Of a stretch of 64,000 nucleotides of DNA, positions 56,149 through 64,000 are shown piece after piece (the stretch's first letter is position 1; each line of letters opens with the position of its first letter). The notes beneath the pieces are model-generated. The model ran no database searches, was not told the DNA's origin, and was given only the letters and a program-made list of their open reading frames with translations. The position numbers and the translations under genes were made by a program. The DNA is taken from contig JADJXN010000003.1 in the NCBI GenBank assembly GCA_016715815.1, forward strand, positions 222,103-286,102. The letters are read 5' to 3'. This stretch comes from Oligoflexia bacterium. GTDB lineage: Bacteria; Bdellovibrionota; Bdellovibrionia; JABDDW01.

Positions 56149-56617
56149 TTATTGACATGCATCTCGCACATCAAATTTGTTTTTATTTTCCCCTAAATTA
56201 ATTAATCCTAATTTTTGATTATTAACGCTTAAACAAATTTTAGCACTTTGCAGAGCAAGGCTTTTAGGCACCACCCAGTAAATCTCCCCTTCAGACTTAC
56301 CAAAGCGCTCATTTGGACAAAAATCCTTTGCTACTATAACTTTTAATGTTGAGTTTTTTTGATCAAGCTCAGTGTGAGTAACGTAGTAGTTGCAAACTCC
56401 ACTTTGAGGTTGCGTATCTTTAATTTTTAAAATTAAAAGCTTGTCTTTAAGATTTGTTTTTATAAACACCCTGTGCGGTAAATAATTTTTCAGGTTTGTT
56501 AACCAGCGTCATGTTTTGTACGTGCTCTTTTTGTGTCTCATCGGCAAAAACAGACAACTGCAATGATGCGATCGCTAATGCTAGAAATGTAAAAAATATA
56601 AAAACTTTAATCTTCAT
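56149..56617 (-). CDS. Small secreted Cys-containing protein (apparent frameshift)
   Basis: An ATG at 56617 after GGGGGT opens a signal peptide (MKIKVFIFFTFLALAIASLQ) and runs in frame to 56447. A second frame (56469 to 56149) continues with KTNLKDKLLILKIKD and four Cys but has only a GTG start and no signal. Removing one G from the GGG at about 56469-56471 would fuse them into one 150-residue exported protein. Unknown family. It lies 18 bp upstream of the subtilase and may be its partner or inhibitor; that is a guess from position only. Confidence 0.65.
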
Positions 56618-56709
56618 TACCCCCGAGTATTAAAACTCTATTAAGAAAATATTTCACAAGCAACCACTGTTTTCTTAAAAATTCTTACTTTTTAAAATTG
56701 AATCTTCTT

Positions 56710-56738
56710 TTGACATAAACGGCATTAAACGCCATAAA
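56710..56738 (+). promoter_or_regulatory. Promoter of the branched-chain aminotransferase gene
   Basis: -35 TTGACA at 56710, 17-bp spacer, -10 CATAAA ending at 56738. The GTG start codon at 56745 is exactly at the expected transcription start, implying a leaderless mRNA. Confidence 0.65.
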
Positions 56739-56744
56739 AAGAAG

Positions 56745-57827
56745 GTGCTAAAAATTGAAATTAAAAACCGCTTACCAACGCCTCAGTATCCGCAAAACCC
56801 TAAATTTGGCACTCAATTCACACCTCATCTTCTTCAAATAGATCTTCAAGAGGGGCAAACTGATTTTAATGCTGTTATTAGGGCCTCTCAAGATACTGAA
56901 CCCTTTAGGGCTAGTACTGTTGTTCTTCATTATGGCCAGAGCATTTTTGAAGGAATGAAAGCATTTAGACAAAAAAATAATACTGTTGCCATTTTTAGAG
57001 CAGATTTACATGCAAAAAGGTTTATGCACTCAGCAAGAATGCTAGCCATGCCTGAAATTGGTGAGGATGTTTTTTTACAAGCATTAAAAGAATATGTACG
57101 CTTTGAAAAAGAATCCGTCCCTCAATTAGAAGATCATGCCCTTTATCTTCGCCCCTTAATGATTGCTCGAGATGAAATAGTAAAGGTGGGTAAATCAAAA
57201 AAATACTCTTTTTATATTTTAGGCTGTGTGGTGGGAAGTTATTTTTCCGGAGGCCAAGCAAAGCCCGCAAAAGTGATGGTTTGTAAAGAATTTGTAAGAG
57301 CCGTGCCAGGAGGCCTAGGCGAAGCAAAAACTGCAGCAAACTATGCCGCAAGCCTTGCTCCACAGGCCTTTGCTGAAAAACATGGGTGTGACCAAGTTTT
57401 ATATTTGGACGGAATTGAGCATAAATTTGTGGATGAACTTGGTGGAATGAACTTTTTTATTGTTAGAAATGGTAATGAGCTTTGCACACCAAAACTTAAT
57501 GGCTCTATTTTGCATGGGGTAACAAGACAATCTATTTTAGAGATAGCAAATTCATTAGGCCTAAAACCAAAAGAGGAAAAACTAAGCTTTGATGAAATTT
57601 TAGAGCAAATTAAATCAGGCGTTGTTACTGAGGCTTTTGCCTGCGGAACAGCAGCAGTCATTCATTCCATTGGGGAATTTTTATTTTTAACTAAAAAGTC
57701 TGATGCCCCTAACAGCATAAAACTTCCCTCTGAAACACCGGTGGGCCAAAAATTACTCAGTGAGCTTAAGCAAATTCAAAGAGGTATAAAAAAAGCACCC
57801 GGTCAATGGCTTACCTTAATTGAGTAG
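56745..57827 (+). CDS. ilvE: Branched-chain amino acid aminotransferase
   Basis: 360 aa, the eukaryote-like (class II) BCAT length. VLHYGQSIFEGMKAFR, YLRPLMIARDE, and the PLP Lys in GLGEAKTAANYAASL; ELGGMNFFIV replaces the EVGTMN motif. Transaminates Val, Leu and Ile, giving the 2-oxo acids that lead to the branched acyl-CoAs handled by genes at 3-10 kb. Start GTG chosen because no ATG occurs before the conserved region. Confidence 0.93.
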   Translation: MLKIEIKNRLPTPQYPQNPKFGTQFTPHLLQIDLQEGQTDFNAVIRASQDTEPFRASTVVLHYGQSIFEGMKAFRQKNNTVAIFRADLHAKRFMHSARMLAMPEIGEDVFLQALKEYVRFEKESVPQLEDHALYLRPLMIARDEIVKVGKSKKYSFYILGCVVGSYFSGGQAKPAKVMVCKEFVRAVPGGLGEAKTAANYAASLAPQAFAEKHGCDQVLYLDGIEHKFVDELGGMNFFIVRNGNELCTPKLNGSILHGVTRQSILEIANSLGLKPKEEKLSFDEILEQIKSGVVTEAFACGTAAVIHSIGEFLFLTKKSDAPNSIKLPSETPVGQKLLSELKQIQRGIKKAPGQWLTLIE

Positions 57828-58358
57828 TAATTTTTCAATTTCTTTCTCTAAGCTCTCAGGGGTGTCAGCTGGAGCATATCTTTTTAAAACCTGACCACTT
57901 TTAGAGACTAAAAACTTTGTAAAATTCCATTTAATTTTTTCTGTACCAAGTATTCCGGGAGCCTCAGACTTTAAAAGCTTATAAAGCTCATGCTCGCCTT
58001 TACCATTAACATCAACTTTAGCCATTACTGGGAAGCTTACACCGTAATTTAGCTTGCAAAATTTTTGAATTTCCTCATCACTACCAGGCTCTTGTCCGCC
58101 AAACTGGTTGCAAGGAAACCCTAGAATGACAAAATTTTTATCTTTAAACTTTTTGTAAAGTGCTTCAAGCCCCTCATACTGGGGAGTGTAACCACATTTA
58201 CTTGCCACGTTAACTATTAATAGGGTTTTACCTTTATAATCGCTAAGCTGTACATTTTTGCCTTTTGAGTCTTGAACTGTAATGTCATAAATCATTTTTT
58301 CTCTCCCAAAACTATTTATTGATAAAAGTGTTAAAATAATAAGTAATATCTTATCCAT
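57816..58358 (-). CDS. Glutathione peroxidase-like thiol peroxidase, exported
   Basis: 180 aa. Signal peptide (MDKILLIILTLLSINSFG), then the fold with VNVASKCGYTPQYEGLEALY (peroxidatic Cys), GFPCNQFGGQEPG (Gln of the catalytic set, with a second Cys) and WNFTKFLV (Trp/Asn). Reduces peroxides in the periplasm, probably with thioredoxin-type donors. 12-bp convergent overlap with ilvE; its ATG abuts the divergent GNAT ATG. Confidence 0.93.
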   Translation of the reverse strand: MDKILLIILTLLSINSFGREKMIYDITVQDSKGKNVQLSDYKGKTLLIVNVASKCGYTPQYEGLEALYKKFKDKNFVILGFPCNQFGGQEPGSDEEIQKFCKLNYGVSFPVMAKVDVNGKGEHELYKLLKSEAPGILGTEKIKWNFTKFLVSKSGQVLKRYAPADTPESLEKEIEKLLLN

Positions 58359-58901
58359 ATGCCAGATACTCTCTCAGCAATGATAGTATTACCAGCAAAT
58401 ACAAATGATGCATCTGCTCTTTGCGCACTTGTTAACTCAGCCTACCGTGGGGATTTAAGTAAACAGGGCTGGACAACAGAGGCAGATCTTTTGAGGGGCC
58501 AGCGTACTGACATAGAAAAATTAAGAGAAATGATTATGGACTCAAACAGCGTAATTTTAAAAGCCATTAATGACAAAGGTAATACCCTTGTGGGCTGTGT
58601 TTATCTTAGAAAAAATGAAGCCGACTGTTACTTAGGAATGCTTACTGTTAAACCTAATATGCAAAATAATAATTTAGGAAAAAAAATATTAGAAGCCTCA
58701 GAGGCTCATGCAAAATATGTTATGAATTGTAAATCCATTTCTATGACTGTTATTTCAGTAAGATCAGAGCTAATTCAGTGGTATCAGAGAAGGGGTTATG
58801 AGTTAACCAATGAACGAAGGCCCTTTCCTATGAATGACCCTCGTTTTGGCATTCCTAAAGTTAAAAGTTTGGAATTTATTGTATTACGGAAAAACCTCTA
58901 A
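58359..58901 (+). CDS. GNAT family N-acetyltransferase
   Basis: 180 aa. Begins with a typical GNAT entry (NDASALCALVNSAYRGD), GWTTEADLL, and the acetyl-CoA site LGMLTVKPNMQNNNLGKKILEASEAHA; ends with RRGYELTNERRPFPM. Substrate unknown. The ATG at 58359 directly adjoins the divergent ATG at 58358 (CATATG); a Met at 58380 is an alternative start. Confidence 0.87.
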   Translation: MPDTLSAMIVLPANTNDASALCALVNSAYRGDLSKQGWTTEADLLRGQRTDIEKLREMIMDSNSVILKAINDKGNTLVGCVYLRKNEADCYLGMLTVKPNMQNNNLGKKILEASEAHAKYVMNCKSISMTVISVRSELIQWYQRRGYELTNERRPFPMNDPRFGIPKVKSLEFIVLRKNL

Positions 58902-59336
58902 CAGAGCACTTGTTAGTTTTTTATTATCATCGTGCTGGGAAGTTTTAGTTAAAGTATTGATTTCAACCATAGGGTAATAGTTTGTAGCGGCCTCATCACC
59001 AAGTGTGTTTTTATTATAAACACAAACTTCCATGCTTAGGCTTGCACCTTGCTCGTCAAGAATTGTTGCAGTTTGAACCTCTCCATCACATTGGGAATTA
59101 TTTTTTAAATAGTTCTCAACTGCAGCATCAGATTTTGCATGCCAAAAATAATTGGCCATGCTTTGTGCACTCATTACCGACGTGCCAAATTTGCAAAACG
59201 GCGTGTTATCACCCCTGATATCATAGTTAATGTATTCCCCACCTGAAAGGCTACGGCACATTGTCATATACATTGTTTGCTTTGGCGCCGCCCCCATATT
59301 AACTGCTGCCACTAATAGTAAAAGTATGTATTTCAT
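58884..59336 (-). CDS. Secreted Cys-rich protein, unknown
   Basis: 150 aa with signal peptide (MKYILLLLVAAVNMGA). Four Cys in the mature part suggest two disulfides; otherwise no recognisable domain. Overlaps the convergent GNAT gene by 18 bp. Confidence 0.7.
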   Translation of the reverse strand: MKYILLLLVAAVNMGAAPKQTMYMTMCRSLSGGEYINYDIRGDNTPFCKFGTSVMSAQSMANYFWHAKSDAAVENYLKNNSQCDGEVQTATILDEQGASLSMEVCVYNKNTLGDEAATNYYPMVEINTLTKTSQHDDNKKLTSALLEVFP

Positions 59337-59384
59337 TTTTCCCTCCTGTTTGAGGCTAAGATAGTCTAATAAATAGGCAGATGT

Positions 59385-60380
59385 CTAGTGCATTCCTGGG
59401 GGCTCAGCTTCAAGGGCTTCAGCTAATGTAATCTCTTGTTGTTTTATAAAATTTTTAGCTCTTACAGGGCATGGCTCAACTGCACATTTTTCACAATACA
59501 GCCTATGACAGGGGTCAATATGGGAATGAAATTCCCCTTCAATTTTTAAATCATTAATTATTTTCTGTCCAAAGCTTTCAGTTAAGTCATGGGCACGACC
59601 TGTTTCATAAAACTCAGGAACAGTGATATGAATATCCACATGGGTAAAGCGTCCTGAGCGCATTGTTCTTAGGGCATGAATACTAATAATATCATTTGTC
59701 CTACTTGTATTAACATGAGCTAAAATTTTTTTAATAAGCCCCTCATCCTCTTCATCCAAAAGTGCAGCTGCTGAGTTTTTAACCAACTTAAAACCAGTCC
59801 AAGCTAATAGCAGTGAAACCACTACTGCAATTAATGGATCAAGCCACCAAAGACTAGTAAACTTCACAACTAAAAGGGCCACTAAAATTCCTAAAGTAGT
59901 ATAAAAATCTGAAAGAACATGATGCCCATCGGCTTCAATGGCTTTTGATTTTTGTTTTTTCCCTGAGTTAATTAAATAAAGTCCTAATAACCCGTTAAAT
60001 AAACCAGCAACAGTATTTATAGCTAAACCAAGATTTAATTCTTTTAATTGTGGTTGTTCAATAAAAGCCTTTATGGCTTCATACATAATAAAAATGGCAG
60101 CAATAGAAATCATGCCGCCTTCAAAGGCTGCAGAAAAATATTCAATCTTACCATGCCCGTAAGGGTGAGTTTTATCTGCAGGTTTTCCAGCAAAAATAAT
60201 AGCCCCAAGGGCAAACACGGCTGCAACAATATTAACTACTGATTCAATGGCATCAGATTTTAGAGCAGTTGATGAGGTAATAAAAAACGCAATCCATTTT
60301 AGAATAAAAATTATTATTCCAGTAATTAGTGAAATAACACCAATACGAACTCTTATTTTTTGATCAATTTCTGTGTTCAT
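59385..60380 (-). CDS. Cation diffusion facilitator (CDF) transporter
   Basis: 331 aa, six TM segments (TM2 motif KSDAIESVVN, TM5 motif ADGHHVLSDF with His and Asp), then a cytoplasmic ferredoxin-like domain (FTHVDIHITVPEF; SHIDPCHRLYCEKC). The C-terminal CHRLYCEKCAVEPCP stretch adds four Cys and is unusual; it may be an extra metal site. Exports divalent metal against protons. Metal not predictable with confidence. Confidence 0.93.
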   Translation of the reverse strand: MNTEIDQKIRVRIGVISLITGIIIFILKWIAFFITSSTALKSDAIESVVNIVAAVFALGAIIFAGKPADKTHPYGHGKIEYFSAAFEGGMISIAAIFIMYEAIKAFIEQPQLKELNLGLAINTVAGLFNGLLGLYLINSGKKQKSKAIEADGHHVLSDFYTTLGILVALLVVKFTSLWWLDPLIAVVVSLLLAWTGFKLVKNSAAALLDEEDEGLIKKILAHVNTSRTNDIISIHALRTMRSGRFTHVDIHITVPEFYETGRAHDLTESFGQKIINDLKIEGEFHSHIDPCHRLYCEKCAVEPCPVRAKNFIKQQEITLAEALEAEPPGMH

Positions 60381-60386
60381 TTACTT

Positions 60387-61160
60387 TTAAAAATTAACCC
60401 CTAATAGGCCCATTAGGTTAACAACATCTCCAGTTGGAAAGACATTTGTATTTTGGTTATTTATTATTATTGCAGAATTTCTGTCTGGGAAACTAACGTA
60501 ATTGTAGGTAGCCTGCAACCCAAAATACCATTTGTTATTTGAAAATGGAATCTCCACCCCTGCACCAGCTTCAAATCCTAATGCGTTATCACGCGCAAAA
60601 CCTGTGGCACCACTATATGTTTGAGTCCGTGTGTAAGTTGAAAGACCTGCTATAAGGTAGGGGTTAATTTTACCAAGGCCTTTTGTGACGTTTTGAGTGT
60701 TGAAATAATATTTGCCATCAAATGAAAATCTCTCAAAAGCTAAATTTCCGGTAAAGCTTTGGGCTGAATTTGCATCTACAATTAAAATAGCATGGCTTGA
60801 GCGAACATAACCCACCTGAAAACCAAATTTTAGATTAAAAAAGTAAGTTAGGCTTAACCCGTAAGTTACATCGGGTTTATAAAGCTGACCTAAAACATCA
60901 GTAAAAAGCTCATAGCCAACAGCCATCCCTATTGAGAAAAAGCGACCATTTCTAAAAAAATTTAAATCTGCCTCTTCTTCGCTACCCTCGTCAAATTCAG
61001 AGTAGTCACTAAAAGGATCAAATGTAGAATCACCTGTTTCCTGCGCAGGTTGGTCTTCAATAAAATCCCCTGCTGCATGTGTTTGTTTTGTAAACACTGT
61101 TAATGCAAAAAAGCATATAGAAGATATTAAAATAAATTTAATTCGCCCATGGGTAAACAT
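60387..61160 (-). CDS. Outer-membrane beta-barrel protein
   Basis: 257 aa. Signal peptide (hydrophobic 9-25, cleavage near THAA), an acidic linker (about 30-65: QPAQETGDST ... EEEAD), then amphipathic strands FGFQVGYVRSS, YYFNTQNV, YLIAGLSTYTR, FEAGAGVEIPF, YFGLQATYNYV ending in an aromatic-terminated strand. Typical 8-stranded OmpA/OmpW-size barrel. Role unknown. Confidence 0.8.
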   Translation of the reverse strand: MFTHGRIKFILISSICFFALTVFTKQTHAAGDFIEDQPAQETGDSTFDPFSDYSEFDEGSEEEADLNFFRNGRFFSIGMAVGYELFTDVLGQLYKPDVTYGLSLTYFFNLKFGFQVGYVRSSHAILIVDANSAQSFTGNLAFERFSFDGKYYFNTQNVTKGLGKINPYLIAGLSTYTRTQTYSGATGFARDNALGFEAGAGVEIPFSNNKWYFGLQATYNYVSFPDRNSAIIINNQNTNVFPTGDVVNLMGLLGVNF

Positions 61161-61244
61161 ACACTTATTATCTTAAAAATGCAGGGCTTACGCCAGTCTA
61201 TAAGTACTTAATTGGCTTATGCTGTTTAGTGTTTAGCCAATAGT

Positions 61245-61757
61245 CTAGAAGTAGAAATACATTCCAGCCTTAAAGGGTGTATCACCAATAGTTCTAAAGC
61301 GTACACCAGAGGAGACAGAAGTTACCCCCACACCAGCTTGAAAGTTAATACCAACACTATCAAGGCCTGGGAAAAATAACTCACAACCGGCAAAACCATT
61401 TAGCTCAAAACCGGAGGATGATGCACCACCATTTGTACCACCAATGGTGACAAGGGCTGCACCTGCGCCCATATAAAAATTAAGATTGTCTTCCGGAAAA
61501 ATAGTTTTATAAACCTTTGCACCAAAACCAAAATTTGAACCACCCGCTGAGGAGTTTGTAGAATTAGTGTCTATGCCTAGGGCAGCAGAGAGAGCAAAAT
61601 CTTGGCTTGCATAATATTTAACAGCTAAACTTGGCATTGTTGCTGCACTAAAGGAATCTGAGTAGCCCACACCAAGACGACTTGTCATGTCTTTTGCTTC
61701 TGCGGTCTGAAAAATAAATAATCCAAAGATTGCTAGTACATAGGTTAAATGCTTCAT
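61245..61757 (-). CDS. Small outer-membrane beta-barrel protein
   Basis: 170 aa with signal peptide (MKHLTYVLAIFGLFIFQTAEA). Alternating strands rich in Gly, Ser, Phe and Tyr (LGVGYSDSFS, FGFGAKVYKTI, FYMGAGAALVTIGG) ending in GMYFYF, a C-terminal Phe signature for BAM recognition. Single gene upstream of tRNA-Ala. Confidence 0.8.
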   Translation of the reverse strand: MKHLTYVLAIFGLFIFQTAEAKDMTSRLGVGYSDSFSAATMPSLAVKYYASQDFALSAALGIDTNSTNSSAGGSNFGFGAKVYKTIFPEDNLNFYMGAGAALVTIGGTNGGASSSGFELNGFAGCELFFPGLDSVGINFQAGVGVTSVSSGVRFRTIGDTPFKAGMYFYF

Positions 61758-61880
61758 GGTTTTCTTAAGCCCCTTATATTGTTATAAATTAGCTTATTTT
61801 CAAGAGCCTTGTGGGTTATGTCAAGCTCAAGATTTCACTTAATCGCTATGACCTTTTGCATTATTTATTGTTAAAGCACT

Positions 61881-61909
61881 TGCACAAGACATGCATGAAA
61901 GCTAGAAGA
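61881..61909 (+). promoter_or_regulatory. Promoter of tRNA-Ala
   Basis: -35 TTGCAC at 61881, 17-bp spacer, -10 TAGAAG ending at 61909; predicted start about 10 nt before the tRNA. The -10 is imperfect. Confidence 0.4.
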
Positions 61910-61926
61910 TGTTGTTGTTAATATTT

Positions 61927-62002
<76 letters not shown>

Positions 62003-62085
62003 TTTCTCCAAGCCGTTAAACTGCCACCTCACTCTAATCTTTTCGGATATTTGCGTTCGTTGCTTATTGATTGGAATGGTTACTA

Positions 62086-62103
62086 GGTGGCGAGAGTCGA
62101 ACC
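62086..62103 (-). other. tRNA 3'-end-like fragment
   Basis: On the minus strand GGTTCGACTCTCGCCACC resembles the T-loop and 3' strand of a tRNA, but no complete cloverleaf can be built around it. It lies 84 bp after tRNA-Ala and directly downstream of the nucleotidyltransferase gene, a possible relic of an insertion boundary. Confidence 0.3.
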
Positions 62104-62105
62104 AG

Positions 62106-62852
62106 TTACAAATTAATGTTATCAATTGGGAGTCTCCACGAGGCTGGAGCTTCGCGCTTATAACCATCAAAAAGCAATCCACCGAAAGGCTTAAGAATTT
62201 CCTCCGTGATACAAATGACGGCTTGAGAATCACCCGAAAGACTATCTTCAAACGCTTTTATCCAATGCTCTCCGAATGGTCTATTCATCTTTAATAATTT
62301 TCTTGGAATATGCTTTAGCGATGATGACCATTTGTTATTTGCTCTGAAATAAAAGTTTCCAAGGACTTCTTCTAACTTCATGCTCACTATTGATGCTTCC
62401 AACAGATTCCGAGGGTCTCGAAGGTCATCAATCAAATCAGTAATTTGATATCTAGCGTAGTAAATTTGATCCGATGTCCATTGAGGAGGTCCTTGGTCGA
62501 TAACCTTTTGAGCCAATGCTTTTAATTTAACGCCAAGCTGATCTCTATCAGAAATTATTCGGCCCTCTAAAACCATATTGGGAAGCGATGGAGTTCCATC
62601 TTTGCCATCCACTTCTGTAAAAAAGTAGGCAAGGGTTTCTGGATCATGCACGAAAGCCTCAACTGGCCATCCATCAAAAGTAAATGATTCACGCCAAGCA
62701 AAATCGAGTTTTTTAAAAATAACCACTAAATCAATATCAGAAAATTTTGTCTCTTCGCCCCGAATAAACGACCCAGCAACAAATCCAAGAACCGCGTCTG
62801 GAAACCTTTCCTTCAAAACTTTTTCAACGGTATGAAAAGGATCTGGCTTCAT
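62106..62852 (-). CDS. MNT-type nucleotidyltransferase domain protein
   Basis: 248 aa from the ATG at 62852, which overlaps the brnA stop by one base (TAATG). The active-site signature GSFIRGEETKFSDIDLVV (GS...SDxDxx) is near residue 30, followed by a helical C-terminal domain (RYQITDLIDDL). Such enzymes transfer a nucleotide to small molecules (aminoglycoside-type) or to proteins (antitoxin MntA). Cotranscription with BrnT-BrnA suggests a toxin-antitoxin or defence context. Confidence 0.85.
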   Translation of the reverse strand: MKPDPFHTVEKVLKERFPDAVLGFVAGSFIRGEETKFSDIDLVVIFKKLDFAWRESFTFDGWPVEAFVHDPETLAYFFTEVDGKDGTPSLPNMVLEGRIISDRDQLGVKLKALAQKVIDQGPPQWTSDQIYYARYQITDLIDDLRDPRNLLEASIVSMKLEEVLGNFYFRANNKWSSSLKHIPRKLLKMNRPFGEHWIKAFEDSLSGDSQAVICITEEILKPFGGLLFDGYKREAPASWRLPIDNINL

Positions 62853-63067
62853 TATGCAGCCCAATCAAACTTTGGCTTTTTCTTATTCTTCACGCAATCG
62901 CGCAAATAAAGATCAATCAAAGTTTGGTAGGGAATTCCAGATTCCTTCGATAAGCCTTTGAAATAATCAATTACCTCTGCACTAAGATTGATTCCGACGG
63001 CTTTCTTCTTTGAGGCATAAGGGTTCTTTTTTGCTTTCATTTTAGAAAAATCATATTCCTTTTTCAT
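62852..63067 (-). CDS. brnA: BrnA family antitoxin
   Basis: 71 aa. KKKAVGINLSAEVIDYFKGLSKESGIPYQTLIDLYLRDC split across residues 19-57 is a ribbon-helix-helix DNA-binding domain as in BrnA; the final KPKFDW is also typical. It neutralises BrnT and represses the operon. Overlaps brnT by 17 bp. Confidence 0.92.
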   Translation of the reverse strand: MKKEYDFSKMKAKKNPYASKKKAVGINLSAEVIDYFKGLSKESGIPYQTLIDLYLRDCVKNKKKPKFDWAA

Positions 63068-63335
63068 AGCGTTTAATCTCCTTTTTCGTAGCCTTTCTGG
63101 CCGAAATTATTCTTACCAATTTTCCTTTATATTTTTCGCAATATACAACAACTAGAACTCGCACCGATGCACTGAGCCCGAGTAAGATAAAGCGGTCTTC
63201 ATCTTTTGAATGGTCTTTGTCAAAGAACATAATCGCATTGGCATCATCAAAGACCTGCTGCGCCTCTTCAAACCAAACGCCATGTTTCTTGCGATTAGCT
63301 TGATTTTTCAGCTCGTCCCATTCAAAATCAATCAT
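63051..63335 (-). CDS. brnT: BrnT family toxin (RNase)
   Basis: 94 aa. FEWDELKNQANRKKHGVWFEEA at the N-terminus, then DEDRFILLGLSASVRVLVVVYCEK and the C-terminal RIISARKATKKEIKRYE; these are the hallmarks of the BrnT ribonuclease fold, related to RelE. First gene of brnT-brnA-nucleotidyltransferase. Confidence 0.93.
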   Translation of the reverse strand: MIDFEWDELKNQANRKKHGVWFEEAQQVFDDANAIMFFDKDHSKDEDRFILLGLSASVRVLVVVYCEKYKGKLVRIISARKATKKEIKRYEKGI

Positions 63336-63341
63336 GCCTAT

Positions 63342-63370
63342 ATAATACCTATATTTTATCTATATTTCAA
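63342..63370 (-). promoter_or_regulatory. Promoter/operator of brnTA
   Basis: On the minus strand -35 TTGAAA (63365-63370), 17 bp, -10 TATTAT (63342-63347). The brnT ATG at 63335 coincides with the expected start site, so the mRNA is probably leaderless. The spacer and flanks repeat ATATAG three times, a candidate BrnA operator. Confidence 0.65.
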
Positions 63371-63486
63371 GGTTTTTCCTTATTTCTAATATAGACTTGC
63401 TTAACAACCTCGTGTCTCCATATTTTTCCGAACCTAGATCCATATGACCTTCCCCTTTCCTTGATTAGGAATGGAGAGACACTGCA

Positions 63487-64000
63487 TCAGGTTTTGTGTT
63501 TTAAGCCTGTGTTTGTTCTGAATTCACTTGTTAAGTTATTAAGTGAACTATGTGGCCTTGCAGTGTTGTAATCTTCTCTACAGTTCAATTATTTCTTTAG
63601 CTTTTTCTAAATTATATAAACCAATTTTCATTTAAACCTCTCTCCTAAATCTTCCATTAAAACTTTCTATAAAACAATTCTCCACAGGTCTGCCAGGGCT
63701 TATAAAATCTAGCTTTAGTATTTTAAACTCCACTCATCCAGTAATGCCCCTGAAAACTCAGGGCCATTATCACAAACTATTATTTTAAGGTCTTCTCTCT
63801 CATCTATTACTTTCTCTAAAGCTTGGGTCACCTTATAACCAGGCGCTTGCATTAACCTCTATAGCTAAACACTCCCTGGTATAGTCATCACCACATTTAA
63901 AGTCACAAATCTTTTCCCATTTGATAACATGGTCACTAACAAAATCCAGACTCCATCTCTCATTTTGGCCTTTCTGGTAGAGGTAACAATTCTTAATGGC
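63487..64000 (-). pseudogene. IS3-family transposase OrfB remnant (continues past window end)
   Basis: No single frame is open, but consecutive frames encode the DDE integrase core: NERWSLDFVSD (first Asp), DDYTRECLAIEVNAS, VCDNGPEFSGALLDEW (second Asp), DFISPGRPVENCFIESFNGRFR (Glu), and YNTARPHSSLNNLTSEF. At least four frameshifts or stops separate these blocks, so it is a decayed copy. The 5' part and left inverted repeat lie beyond base 64000. Confidence 0.88.

Overview
The window is AT-rich bacterial DNA from a Gram-negative organism: it encodes Mla and Lol lipid/lipoprotein transport, several outer-membrane beta-barrels, and an HME-RND tripartite efflux pump. Gene content and style point to the Bdellovibrionota (Bdellovibrio-like bacteria): the thrS-infC-rpmI-rplT-pheS-pheT-ihfA-merR-tRNA-Pro string, many short secreted proteins without known domains, and a solitary HNH protein of a type I recall as multicopy in Bdellovibrio. 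This placement is inference, not a database result.

Layout. 1-2.7 kb: the end of a large Gly-rich, Cys-rich surface protein plus two small membrane-anchored proteins. 2.7-10.2 kb: acyl-CoA metabolism (short/branched-chain acyl-CoA dehydrogenase, stand-alone B12-binding subunit, fused isobutyryl-CoA mutase IcmF, crotonase, 3-hydroxyacyl-CoA dehydrogenase), with a coiled-coil gene built from 21-bp repeats. 10.3-17.2 kb: porin-like barrel, SH3b protein, PlsC, a nucleoside phosphorylase-like protein and three secreted proteins. 17.4-19.5 kb: methyltransferase, a T-rich gap with a heptamer repeat, an HNH protein. 19.6-27.1 kb: TM2 protein, FadJ, FadI, malic enzyme, HflX. 27.2-31.4 kb: Mla operon ending in a LolC/E-type permease. 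31.4-38.8 kb: HD-GYP, YdcF-like, RidA, a set of cysteine-poor ribosomal proteins (bL28, bS18, bL33, uS14), PyrC, TVP38 and MsrA. 38.9-46.7 kb: a copper-efflux locus (CusCBA, a DUF3347-type protein, an ECF sigma factor, a 4-TM partner). 46.8-54.5 kb: tRNA-Pro and the translation cluster. 54.6-61.8 kb: subtilase, BCAT, glutathione peroxidase, GNAT, CDF transporter, two beta-barrels. 61.9-64 kb: tRNA-Ala, a BrnT/BrnA/nucleotidyltransferase operon and a decayed IS3-family transposase.

How genes work together. The acyl-CoA genes, FadJ/FadI and the branched-chain aminotransferase fit catabolism or interconversion of branched-chain amino-acid skeletons. The copper locus appears to be an ECF-sigma circuit: identical promoter-like sequences (TGTCACAA, 11-bp gap, AATTCGTATTAA) precede both the cusCBA operon and the operon that encodes the sigma factor itself.

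Other points. Several genes have a canonical -35/-10 pair placed so that transcription would begin at or within a few bases of the start codon (maeB, pyrC, ilvE, brnT and others), suggesting common leaderless mRNAs. infC appears to start at a rare ATC codon. Three frameshifts fall within 2.7 kb (thrS, subtilase, a small secreted protein), so sequence errors there must be excluded before reading biology into them.
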